This document shows positions 1-9,924 of a stretch of 64,000 nt of DNA, piece by piece; the stretch's first letter is position 1; each line of letters begins with the position of its first letter. Position numbers and translations under genes: made by a program. The DNA comes from Oscheius dolichura (lineage: Eukaryota > Nematoda > Chromadorea > Rhabditida > Rhabditidae). The notes below the pieces were generated by a model that did no database searches, was not told the origin of the DNA, and saw only the letters and a program-made list of their open reading frames with translations. Location of the stretch: NCBI GenBank assembly GCA_932521035.1, contig OW051492.1, positions 9,300,001 through 9,364,000 on the forward strand. Reading direction: 5' to 3'.

Positions 1-237
1 CAAAAATAAAAAAAAATCGTTTGCTCACAAGAAAAAAAAGATTTTTGGTCATATCTCGGCGATTTCTGAATTCTATGAAATTTAACCTGGACTGTCTTGT
101 TAAGCATAAAATTCTAATTCAGACAGGCTAGGAAAAAATACGAAAACTCGCAATTATCAAGCCTGGCGAGCATTGTTTGAACTTGGTGAACTTGAAAATG
201 GGCCCCAATTATCCCTCGTCACATTCTAAATTTTCAG

Positions 238-338
238 GCAAAATGCAAGACGTAAATGTTTGTCAGAAGTGTGGTGGTGGATGTACCACCTGTACGTGCT
301 ACAGACGCGCAGGTAGAGAACATGCCGTGTCCAAATAA
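238..338 (+). CDS. Cys-rich terminal exon of an unknown gene (5' part outside view)
   Basis: A TTTTCAG acceptor ends at 237 and is followed by an open frame with an ATG at 243 and a TAA at 336-338. From the ATG it gives 31 residues with six cysteines in a tight cluster (CQKC, then CTTCTC), like a small metal-binding or disulfide-rich tail. It is too short to stand alone with confidence and is best read as the last exon of a gene starting upstream, or a tiny Cys-rich peptide. I recognise no family. Confidence 0.3.
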
Positions 339-453
339 TCAGCTGCTGGACCTTTTATTGACTGACAAGAGTATTCCTTCAATGTTACCTCCCAGTAAAT
401 ATTCTCATTAATTTTAGTTTTTTCTCACAAAAAATGTTCACAACAATATTTAT

Positions 454-2076
454 CTACCGTAAATCCTGTATTATAGGCCCAGTCGTCTCCTTGTCATTCT
501 CTTCAGGACCATCCGTTGTCGTTCCGGTCATCTCTGTAAGAGTTCCAGTGGTCGCGTCGGCCGTCTCTGTTGGGCCTCCAGTGGTTTGCCCATCCTCCTC
601 CAAAGGGCCTCCAGTAGTCTTTCCATCTTCTTCGAAAGGACTTTCCACGGTCTGTTCTTCTCCCTGTGCAGAACTTCCGGCGATCTCCTCAGCTTTCTCT
701 GTAGTAGATCCTCCGCTGGCTTCCTTGTTCTCCTCCAAAGGGCTTCCAGAATTTCCATTGGCCTCCTCCTCCTTCGAAGAGTCTCCCATGCCCTCGTTTC
801 CTTCCTCTGAAGAACTTTCTCTGGCCGCCTTTCGCTCGTCCGCAATCTTCTTCAGAATTATCTGCAGTTCCTCGAACGTTTCCCCAAGGTAGGCCATATT
901 ATCGATGGCGTCTAGTGAGGTTTCATTGAACCACATCTCGGTCATTTTGAAGGGGTGATCATAGGTGCAGGTTACAGCCTTGCCTGATGGGTAGTAGGCC
1001 AGTTCCACCTGGAAATAAACCGCGTTATTCTACAGTAATTTCCCAGAATCCCTAACAGCGGCGAAGTCAAACTTTCGCTCTATAAATGAGGATTTTTCCT
1101 TAAAGGAACTGTCAGGGACCTAAAACAACTTGGGCTTAAAAAATTCGCCGTTTTCTCCTGATCACGATGATATATTTTTTTTGCATATGGACGCCTGTAT
1201 CACGAGAAAAATACACATTTATGATCAAAATCCGGTCGAAAAACGGTTAAAAGCGAAAAAATGATCATGATCGTTGCAGGACCTTTCATGGGTCCCGCAA
1301 CGATTATGATCACAGAAATGGAATGCATTGTCGACTTTGGGATAAAAATGCAATTTTCTCGTGATTCCAACGTCCATATGCAAAAATAAATAGATCATCG
1401 TGATCAGGAGAAAACAGCAAATTTTTTAAGCCTATACCGAGTTAGTTTGCTAGATTTTTTGGTAGAGAAAATGCGGAAAACGCTAGATGAGACGTAAAAT
1501 ACGCACAAATGACCCCGAAATGAAAAGGGGTGCTCGCTGTTTACTGGCTATGATAGTATCCCAGTGACCCATTGTCTTCCTGCTCCTTTAATTTCCAACT
1601 TACAATATATCCGCCGATGATGAAGGAGAAATAATAGACCAATAGTGATTGGCTTTCATCATAAGGCAGCTCACTTGGTTTTTCATTGACGTCCATGAAA
1701 ACCGTCGGTATATTATTACCCGTCTAAATAAAGTTGTATCTTTTTACCGGTCGACTCTACCGTCTGTAGGAAGATCTTTGTCGCCATCAAGGACTCCCTG
1801 GTACCGTTCCCAAAGTACAGCTCGTGGCTAAAAACGACCAGGACTTTGGTAGCGAATAAGACAAATCTACCTGAAACCAAGGTGGCCACCATCATCGGGC
1901 TTTGGATTGTACATAACCACGCGGAAGATCCGCTCATATTCCACTGGCAGGCTCTCCCCTATTCCGGGTTTTCTCCACCGCCGTGGGTTGATGTCCGAAG
2001 TGGTAGAGGTAATATCAGGATCATAATAGCAAATAGCGGAGAGAATCGTAGCCAGAAGGAGCAGGAGGGTGCGCAT
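454..2076 (-). CDS. secreted protein with acidic Ser/Thr/Gly-rich tail, unknown family
   Basis: Four exons keep frame: 2076-1871, 1827-1761, 1723-1604 and 1008-454, giving about 315 residues. The N-terminus (MRTLLLLLATILSA) is a clear signal peptide. The middle is an ordinary mixed sequence with one hydrophobic stretch (SLLVYYFSFIIGGYIV) around residues 115-130. After about residue 190 it becomes a low-complexity Glu/Ser/Thr/Gly/Pro tail with repeated PLEED and TTGG-type units, probably extended and perhaps glycosylated. Introns 1 and 2 are only 43 and 37 bases; intron 3 (1009-1603) holds a 300-base palindrome. I recognise no domain. The leucine-rich signal peptide resembles that of the small peptide gene at 7143-6943, but no wider homology is visible. 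The exon 2/3 join (37-base intron) is the least certain. Confidence 0.6.
1132..1432. mobile_element. 300-base palindromic element (MITE-like) in an intron
   Basis: The left end (GGCTTAAAAAATT, then TTTTCTCCTGATCACGATGA, then GCATATGGACG) recurs in reverse complement at the right end (CGTCCATATGC, TCATCGTGATCAGGAGAAAA, AATTTTTTAAGCC). The centre is also symmetric: GATCGTTGCAGGACC faces GGGTCCCGCAACGATT. The whole element folds back on itself and encodes nothing. It sits in intron 3 of the secreted-protein gene. This is the form of a non-autonomous hairpin transposon. No target-site duplication was confirmed. Confidence 0.7.
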
Positions 2077-3129
2077 GTTCGGGCGACGACTGCCGCCAGT
2101 ATCGAGGGACTACCTAATGGGAAATTTCACTTTCCAGGCAACGAAAATTAGAAATCCCCGCCGTGGCAGCCGTTTTTTGGCTATAAATTATGGTGGCCCT
2201 AGGCGGGACGGCGGCGGCCCCAAATCCCGTATTTCAAACAAATATTTCAGCGTCAAAAAATTAAGAATCAACGAATTTATTCAAGGAGCTGCTTCAAATT
2301 TATAGGAGGCCTCTCGGCGGTCCAGAATGGACAACAACGATAGTATTTAATTTCTCTGGCATGAGTTCAGCCACTTTTCTTATTTTTTCTGCTCTACAGT
2401 AACCATAAAGTCATGTGAATTAAGAAAATATGTAAAAAAACGAGCCAAAATAACTCTATGGTATACTGTAGGTGAAGAAGCACCGGCGCCGAGCGTGCAT
2501 AGGAAAATAGAGGCTGCTCCACCTTCCAGACGGCTATTTTTCTACAGTTTTCGATAAATTCGGCTATTTTCTAAATTCTACAGTAAATTTCTAATTGTAC
2601 ACGTTGTACGCTAGCAGGAAATTAGCAGAAAAGGGTAAAAGAAGCTCCTTGGCATACTGTAGGAGCTGGAGCATTGCTACAAGGTGCGCCAGTAAATCTA
2701 ACGGCTACAACTCACAATTGTTCCAAAAATCCAGATTTCTTCTTCAATTCCAAAAAAAGTGACCATCCTTTTATTATCGGAAGGGAGAAATTAATCCCCT
2801 ATTTTAATCCATTAAACCTGTTCTGGCCCGCCAGCGGGCGCTACCGTATCCCAGGGTTGAGGAGGGGTTTGTGCCGGGAATTTCTTGAGGTCTCTGGATA
2901 TTTTATGTGTGATTTTGTAGCCTTCGAAATGCTCTACAAGGCGGTATATTTTTTGTTTGAAACCCCCCATAGAAATAGGGGGAAATGACGTTTTTCCTGG
3001 AGTCGACGGCATCAAGTTTACAGTTTCGAACCAGTTAGAACGGATTAATCCAGTTGAAACTGTTCCCCGTCCATTTCATTTCTCCAGCTCTTCAGTCTGT
3101 ATCCTTCTCTCTCTTGGAGCGGTCGTCTA
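2077..3129. other. intergenic region between divergent genes
   Basis: The stretch lies between the start of the minus-strand secreted-protein gene (2076) and the start of the leishmanolysin gene (3130). It should carry both promoters. I see AT-rich stretches and several CTACAGTA/TACTGTAG motifs but no convincing exon, RNA gene or long repeat. Confidence 0.5.
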
Positions 3130-5632
3130 ATGCTTCGTATGCTGTTATCTTTGCTCTCTCTGCTGGTGGCCGCCGATGCCTGTGGTTACCAATACATAAA
3201 TCAAAGTATCAAATATGGAACGGCTTCCGCGAAATACAGTAGCCGTCGTCTTCGTCGTGGCTTATCTTACAACGGAACCAATGTACCGAAATGGGTTCCT
3301 CTCAACGTTTTTACCGTCTACCACGACGACGTCTACGCTCAACTCGGAGAGGACATCAATCGCCGCGATCTCTCAAATTATGTCACACGGGCGGTCAGGA
3401 AACTTGCAAAGATGCTGAAGGTTCGAGAAACTGAGAGTGTTACTGCGTGAGTTTCGTTTCTCTATACCATTTCTGGAATCCGTGCCCAATTTGTTATTTG
3501 ATTGTAATTCCATTTGATACGCGTATTAGCGACCGCCCATATTTGGCAACCTTTGGGAAATGGCCAGGACTGTCGACTGGCTTGGAGGTTGATGATCAGC
3601 AACCGCTCATTTTTGTGGACAATGAAAATGTAAAAAAACGAGAAGCTTATGCCGTACGCGTAATGTCTGCAACCGCTCCTTTTGATCCTCCTGTCTCGAG
3701 TAGCAGCCTCCATCTTCAAGCATCCCCAAAATTATTTTATCCCGCTCTATTTCCTACACTAACCTTTCTATAGATCCTTGACTGCCTATCACTTTTGTTT
3801 CTCCACGCCTATCAAATTACAAACTGTCAAACAAGATCAAATTAAACAAAACGTGCACGTGTTTCTTTTTCAAAGTAAACTAGAATATTTCAGTAAATGC
3901 CACTCAGAATTTCCTAAAGAGCATACGGCAAGTTATGGCCATAATTATATCCTATTCATTCAAGTTGGAGTGCATAACGATACAAGTAATTTGGCAATGG
4001 CTCGTCCATGTGACATGGAAGACCTTAGAGTGAACAAAGCAACCAGAGCCGTCTATCATCAATACGATCCGGAGTTTGCCACGACTTCTGACACCATGCA
4101 AGGAAGACCTCTTTCCGGTTGGATGAGCGTTAACTTGCCGGTGTTTCTTGTGAGTTTTTTCTGAGGATTTCTTGAAACGGCGATTCAATTAGCCGAAGTT
4201 TATTATTTTATCCCTTTTCAGACCCGAAACGTCCGTACGGAAGCGGATAAATGGGTTTCAACCATGGTGCATGAAATTTCACATGCTCTGGGTTTTACTA
4301 GTAGGCTCTATCCTTCCTATATCGACTGCCATGATCCAAGTGGAAGATGTAACCTTTATCCTAATCAATTGGTACCGTTTACTGCTCCTCCTGAGATGCC
4401 ACATGAAATTCCTGGTATTGTGAAGAAAGTGGATAGTCCATTGATGATTCGCGGAACTGAGAAGCCTCACAATGTGTATTTGATGACCCTGCCTTCTTCT
4501 ACGAAAGCTGCTCGAGACTACTTCAACTGCCCAACGTTGGAAGGAGTCGAACTGGAGAATCAGGGCGGAGACGGAACGATATTTTCCCATCTGGAGAAGA
4601 GAATCTACGAGAATGAAGTTATGGGCGGCGTCCGGACGGAAGTCAACGCCTTCTCGAACATTACCTTGTCAATCTTTGAAGATTCCGGATGGTATCAAGC
4701 CCAATTTTCGTGAGCTATTTGTTACTTTCTCCTGTAGATTAATCGGGTTTAGACAAGCAGAAGATATGGAGTATGGAAAAGGAGCGGGTTGTGATTTTGC
4801 TAAGAAGTCTTGTGGCCACTATAGAAGCGATCCCTTTTGTGATCATGACTTACATAGGCACGTTGGCAGTTTGGATTAAAAACCTCTTCAAAAAGAGCCT
4901 TTTAAATAGTTCCAACTGATATTTTTCAGATGTTCTAATAACCGCAAAGCCATTGAGCGATGTAATGCGTTTTCTTATACTGGAACAATGGATGCTACTT
5001 ATGACTATTTCGATCGTAAGCCTACACCCGGTCTGGTGTACTCTCCCAACGCCATTCCCTTGGATTTGGCCGACTACTGTCCATTTTATACGATAACTGC
5101 CAGCAAGGGCCGTGCGGACAGCAAGTGCTCGACTATCAACACCGATGAACATGCCAACACCAGTCTCCAAATCTTCTCCAAACATGCCAGATGCTTTGAG
5201 CTGCAGCCGATAGAAATAGGAAAGGGCAGCACTGTGAGGAAGGTGAAGAAGGCTGGGCTTGGTGAGGCGATAACACAATATAGTGTTACCCACGGCTGCT
5301 ACGAGTCGAAGTGTAAGGATGGGATGGTCTGGATCAAGACGGCCAAGAGCAAATTCTACCCGTGCTACAAGAAGGACCAGCTGATCCATGTGGACCGCCG
5401 CCTGCTGGAAAGCGACGAGAAGGTCTTCTTCCAGATTCGATGCCCGGCTTGTGGCGAGATTTGTGACGCTACGGAGTGCAAGGATATGACGAAGCATGCG
5501 GATGCGGGGAAGCGGATCGGCGACACAGCAAGCGCTTCATTCTTGGACCGGCTGCTCGGTAAAGGAGCCCACCAGGCCATGACCACCGGCACCGTGGCCC
5601 TCCTATTGCTTAATATTGTGTTTGTCGCATAA
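3130..5632 (+). CDS. leishmanolysin-like zinc metallopeptidase (family M8)
   Basis: Five exons keep frame: 3130-3446, 3894-4149, 4222-4709, 4753-4857 and 4930-5632, giving about 622 residues. Residues 1-18 form a signal peptide (MLRMLLSLLSLLVAADACG). The catalytic motif is HEISHALGF (His208, Glu209, His212). The expected distal zinc ligand and Met-turn of M8 enzymes appear downstream as SHLEKRIYENEVMGG. The later part has the family's Cys-rich region, and the last 17 residues are hydrophobic (MTTGTVALLLLNIVFVA), suggesting a GPI-anchor signal or membrane tail, as in invadolysin/GP63-type proteins. The enzyme should cleave peptide bonds at the cell surface or outside the cell. The exon 4/5 junction works only with a GC donor at 4858 (a GC-AG intron). 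All key active-site residues are present, so I take it as functional. Confidence 0.9.
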
Positions 5633-6942
5633 ACTGGCAACAAAAACACCATGTTCTGTTTGGGGACTGGGAAAGGGTGCCGTCTGTCTTGAATCTTCTT
5701 CTTCTTGTGCTCTCGCCTTGTTCGCCTTCAATGAGCTGTGGAACGGAGAGCCCATATCCTGGCCACGGAGAGCCTTCACTACCGTTCCCTTGGGTTTCTA
5801 TCTCTACGCTGGCCACGGCTATTTCTTCATTAGATCTTGATGGCCATGGTAGTTTTCAGTTGAAGTTGAACTCCAAAACTGATCGCGTTGGCAGGCGGCT
5901 AATGAAGGAGGAGCAGGTGACTTCTCCCCGTCTTCCAGCCAAGCTTGGGACGCGTAGTTTAGCTCTTGTTCACGAATAGACGAGAAGGGCAGCACCAGAA
6001 AGCGGTAGATGATCCGATGGCTGAGAAAAGCGGCTCTGATGGGGACCAATTAAAAAATGGGGGTTCAATGACTTGGTCGTCTGCCTAAATTTTTTCTTCC
6101 CGGCTTAGCGCGCAAGAAGCTCCCGGAATGAATGCTTCCAGGCATGTTGCATATGATTTGAAAGCTCTCGAGCTCGGGAATCCAGGTTTACACCAGTTAT
6201 CTGCTTTTTATATAAAAATCTCTTATGTAACCGGAACTTTTTTGAGCGCCTCCAAGTTTCAAAAAATGTAACAACGTTTTTTCGAATTAGCTATCGAGAG
6301 TAGGCTCACTCGAAAGAGCAGCTTGTGGCGATCCGGGCTGCCTAATTTCAGGTGCTGAGAGTGTTACAGTGAGGAGAAAAATGCGTTACAAGGCGAAAAA
6401 CTGCCCTTTTTCTGCTATACTTTTTTTGAGCTCCAGCTATGGGAGTGGGGTCATTCGATAGAGCTTGAAAAGTTATGCAAGACTGTAAAGTATGAGAATG
6501 TATAATGGTAAATGTCGCGAGTTATGGTCGTTTTTATCTGCTCCGGTCCCCAATGGCACAATGCGCTTCTGCAGGTCGCGCGCTCAAAAGGTCGCGGGTT
6601 CGACTCCCGTCGCGGTCAAACACTTTTGCTTTTTAGTTTTACGTCTATTAAGTCTAATTACATGTCTCGGAAGCACACTACGCGCTCAGAACCTCTCCAA
6701 AAGCGGACAACAACCGCAGACGGACGTTGCCCCATACCGACAGGCGGCCAGGTGGCACGCGGCTTCCTAGTCTTCTACCCTAGTTAACTTTCAAAAGGGC
6801 CGGCCCGATTTCCTGTCGGCGCACAGACCACTGACGTCCCTACATTTTTGTTCACAAGTTAAATAAAGAAGCAGCTAATGGGTTATTTATGTTTACTGAT
6901 GAGTTTTGATGAGTTCTCCATAAAGCATCAGCCTTTTCGGAA
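5633..6942. other. intergenic region with a tRNA-like relic
   Basis: No exon chain could be supported here. Open frames between 5616 and 6049 exist on both strands but lack consistent splice signals. The only feature I can name is a tRNA-like sequence near 6546-6617. Confidence 0.45.
6546..6617 (+). pseudogene. tRNA-like sequence (degenerate)
   Basis: An A-box-like TGGCACAATGCGC is followed by a perfect B box (GGTTCGACTCC) inside a 5-bp T-stem (GCGGG/CCCGT). The 3' end CGCGGTC has no matching acceptor strand at the 5' side, and no normal anticodon stem can be drawn. It therefore looks like a tRNA relic or tRNA-derived retroposon with internal Pol III promoter boxes. A related sequence lies at 40812-40886. 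Confidence 0.45.
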
Positions 6943-7143
6943 TCAGTGATGACTGGAATTTCCATAGAGAGGAATGGTTAGTTCGTCTCCTTCGTATTGA
7001 GTGTAGCGACCTAAAGTATGGGAAATAATCTTTGTAATGAAGAAAGAAGACAATTCACCTCTGTAGAGAATTCCAGCCAAGACAGAAGTGAAAGAGAGAC
7101 TAGCCATAATAGCCAAGAGGAGGAGAAGGGTGAGACGAGACAT
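6943..7143 (-). CDS. small secreted peptide (50 residues)
   Basis: Two exons, 7143-7059 and 7010-6943, are joined across a 48-base intron with a good donor (GAG|GTGAAT) and acceptor (ATACTTTAG). The product begins with a strong signal peptide (MSRLTLLLLLAIMASLSFTS) and ends in a short Tyr-rich, polar tail containing YTQYEGDELTIPLYGNSSHH. It has no cysteines. It may be a neuropeptide-like or secreted effector peptide, but no known family is recognised. The exon encoding TQYEGDELT has a near-perfect inverted copy just outside the gene at 7166-7193. Confidence 0.55.
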   Translation of the reverse strand: MSRLTLLLLLAIMASLSFTSVLAGILYRGELSSFFITKIISHTLGRYTQYEGDELTIPLYGNSSHH

Positions 7144-7489
7144 GGATCGGGAGGAGCTCTTACTGACCCAATATGAAGGAGACGAACTAACCCGCTGTGA
7201 CGCGAAGCTATATTTTGTTCTGTTCATAGCCCGCATAAGGGGATGTTTAGCAGATGTTCTCATTGTAAACATTGAAATAAATCAAAAAAGTCTTTATTTA
7301 TTAAATTTCTAACGAAAAGAATATAAAAAAACTCGCATCAGTTGGCAAGCGAAGCGGGTAGAACGAAGATCAAACCCGCTTGCTCAGCTTTTGGACCCAA
7401 TTTTTACGGCTCTCACTCATTTTAACAACTACTTTCTGTCATTATAGTTCTACATATTTCTTATTAAATGGTTGTATTTATAAAAAAAA
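7144..7489. other. intergenic spacer with inverted copy of a neighbouring exon
   Basis: The stretch separates divergent genes. Positions 7166-7193 carry a 28-base sequence that matches, in opposite orientation, coding bases 6976-7002 of the small peptide gene. Nothing else is recognised. Confidence 0.5.
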
Positions 7490-8844
7490 ATGGCACGCCG
7501 CCGTCGTATTTTTCCTATACGAGGAGAGCAGGACGATCAGTATGGTCCCAGAGACTTTAAACACTTTGGGCATTTACAGAGTGAATTGAAGATTCAAATT
7601 ATTAGAAAGGTGAGCATTTTTTAAACCCGGTGCCAAAAGAAAGGGGAGCAGGGATTCTGGATCGGCCGCCAATCCAGTACCAGGCCAATAGCAGTTCTAA
7701 CCCCCCGCCGCTAATCTAATGAAACCCGACCAATTTTCCCCATTTTAAATTTCCAGGCTTTTTTCTCATTGATTTTATGGTCTTTTACACACATCTACGA
7801 CTGAAATTTGACGTAAAATGAGCACGGAGACCGTTGAGTCTTCCCCTGGCCCTTCCCCATAAAAGTAACCCTCCCCTTTCAGCTGGAACCCATGCCCTAC
7901 ACTCGTTTCCGTCGAACCTGCCAAACTATGGATCAATTCTGTGAGAAGAACCGACGCTGGCTGGGAATACAGTTAAAGAAAGCTGTATCTCGTGATTACA
8001 GAGACCTCCCAAATATCCGGCTGTTTCTCACCAACAGCTTGAATGGCGTCCCTTTCAAGGGATACGTATGTTTTTCTATTTTGCTTTTTTAAAAAGGATT
8101 TCAGGATGATACCATTCCTGATGAGCCTCACCTTGTTATCACTTATTACAAGGAGAGAAGATATTATTCGAGCAAGTATGGAGATTCGAGCGATAGTTCG
8201 GATTCGGCTGATAGTTCGGACGGATCCTCAGACAGTTCAAAAAGTTCGGACCCGTACAATTCTTCGAATGAAGAAAGAAACGAGTACATGCCAACGTTTT
8301 GTGTCAAAATGACTAGAGAAAATGTGAAGAAGATAAGGAAATCCCTCTCTGGATTTGCTTTTTCCTCTCTCGGCCTGGTAAGTCCATTTTTAAGGCTCGA
8401 TCCTTGACAGTCCGATCCCCTGCACCCGTAAAGTCTCGGCAAGACAAGTGTCTAAAGGCGTCACAGTTTTGTAACTGCTTGCAATAAAGATGATCCAGCT
8501 GCCAAGACTTTACGGGTGCAGGGGATCGGACTATCGGGGGCCAAGTCTTTTTTAACTACAGTAACCCAGCTAAAACTGTACTGTAATTTTAGATAAACGG
8601 CTGGAAAGGAATTGATGACAGCTTTGATAAAGCCCTTCCCTATTTTATTCAAGCCACCGCCGATTTGAACATCACCCATCTGTATATTAGAGACTTCTCA
8701 CCGGCACAAATAGCCATTGTGGATTATGCGAAAGACATACGGAGCATAGAATTGAATCTAAACACGGAAAAAAATTCAAGAATTCGGAAATCATCATTGT
8801 GGTTAGTATTGTCTTCTCGTTGTGAAAATGTTGGAAAACAATGA
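7490..8844 (+). CDS. F-box/FTH-like protein, unknown substrate
   Basis: Four exons keep frame: 7490-7609, 7883-8065, 8105-8377 and 8593-8844, giving about 275 residues. The N-terminus (MARRRRIFP) is basic and is followed by LQSELKIQIIRKL, which resembles the start of an F-box helix. The middle holds a Ser/Asp-rich linker (SSDSSDSADSSDGSS). The C-terminal part, with LPYFIQATADLNITHLYI and then QIAIVDYAKDIRSIELNL, has the rhythm of nematode FTH/F-box-associated domains. Such proteins usually present substrates to SCF ubiquitin ligases. The protein stops soon after this point, and a broken Polinton fragment begins within a few bases of the stop, so the original C-terminus may have been cut off. 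Intron 3 contains an M1 hairpin element. Family assignment is tentative. Confidence 0.55.
8393..8546. mobile_element. M1 hairpin element, copy 1 (intronic)
   Basis: An inverted repeat whose arms read GATCCCCTGCACCCGTAAAG on the left and CTTTACGGGTGCAGGGGATC on the right. A short AT-richer centre (CAGTTTTGTAACTG) is itself palindromic. The same architecture recurs at 17671, 25684, 32334, 51108 and 53756. It lies in intron 3 of the F-box-like gene and encodes nothing. Confidence 0.8.
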
Positions 8845-8849
8845 CTTCA

Positions 8850-9523
8850 GAAGTACAATTCTATCTTTAATTTCGTTGGAAGTATTATGAATCAAAGTAG
8901 AACCTCTGGTTTAACATTACCAAAAGCCATAGTATTATAACTATCTTTAATGATATAACGTTTATGTTCACCACAGTCATTATTCAGAGCTACTTTGTTC
9001 TGATATTGTGTGAAAATAATGTGTCTAACACTCCTAATAGTATATTGAGTCTTTCTTACAACAGTCTTATTAAAAAGGCTGTGCTTATAATCATCAACAG
9101 TCAATTCATTCTTGACAATATTCTTTTTGATACCTTTACTTTTTTTAGATTCTTCTTCAGGTTTGGGTACTTTTGAAAGTTTAGGATTTTCTTTTTCTTC
9201 CTGTATTCTTTTTTTGTAATAATCTTTTAAGCTTTCACGTGTTTCTTCAGCAATTTTATATGCATATTGTTTGGGTTTCAAGGCTACAAGTTCTTCCATT
9301 ATTAAACCATTTAATTCATCTTTGAATTTGCCAATAACTTTTTTTATTTTCAACATTATACAAAGGATGGCAGGGTGGATATTCACTGAAATCAAACTCT
9401 TTCTTCAAGATAGAATCTTTTTGAATATCTTCGTAAAGATCAGATGTAATAATTTCATAAATAAGAGAATCTGTGTCCTGATAGCACAAATTAATATTAT
9501 CACCATATTTCTTCTGGAACATG
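8850..9523 (-). pseudogene. Polinton/Maverick-type DNA polymerase B fragment (broken)
   Basis: Two overlapping minus-strand frames, 9522-9316 and 9395-8892, together look like the C-terminal part of a protein-primed family B DNA polymerase. The first carries the motif C signature YQDTDSLIYE (the catalytic Tyr-x-Asp-Thr-Asp of PolB). The second has the downstream GLIMEELVALKPKQYAY region and a C-terminal palm/thumb-like stretch. They are shifted relative to each other near an A/T-rich run around 9340-9395, so the copy is frameshifted. The 5' polymerase and all other Polinton genes are missing. Base composition is much more AT-rich than neighbouring exons, as expected for an inserted element. 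It is a dead remnant next to the F-box-like gene's 3' end. I do not attempt any repair. Confidence 0.8.
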
Positions 9524-9924
9524 GTAAGATCGGCTGCAAAGCAAGACGGCTCCCTAGTTTTTTTTTTTTGGAATTAAACGTCAGGATTAAAGTCTCCAGA
9601 GCGGTGACAGGGAGGTCTCTTATGGCGAATACTTATTGTCTCTGATAAATGGATTTATCCCTTGCCTCTGTTTGAAAATCACACTTTCGAGAATGAAGAA
9701 GGATAAGATTAGCCCGAAAGTTTCCCCTCACTATTAGCCTCTCGGGCCGCCGCCTCGTATCGTCATAAAGATTACGAAAGCGGTGAGAAAACTGAGGTGC
9801 CATTTTGCTACGCCCGCCCGCCGATAAGCGAATTCAAAATGTTCTCCTCTCTGTTTTTGATTCTACCATTTCTCCTCCTGATTTTACCCAATTTTATTTA
9901 TATTTCCAGCTTTTTGGAAGCGAA
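9524..9924. other. upstream region of the Argonaute gene, likely trans-splice site
   Basis: No separate gene is seen. A good acceptor (TTATATTTCCAG, ending at 9909) lies 15 bases before the Argonaute ATG with no convincing coding exon before it. This is the arrangement expected for spliced-leader trans-splicing or a 5' UTR intron. Confidence 0.4.

Noticed and set aside
5677..6049. Open frames on both strands after the leishmanolysin gene
   Set aside because: No consistent splice sites and no domain; probably 3' flank.
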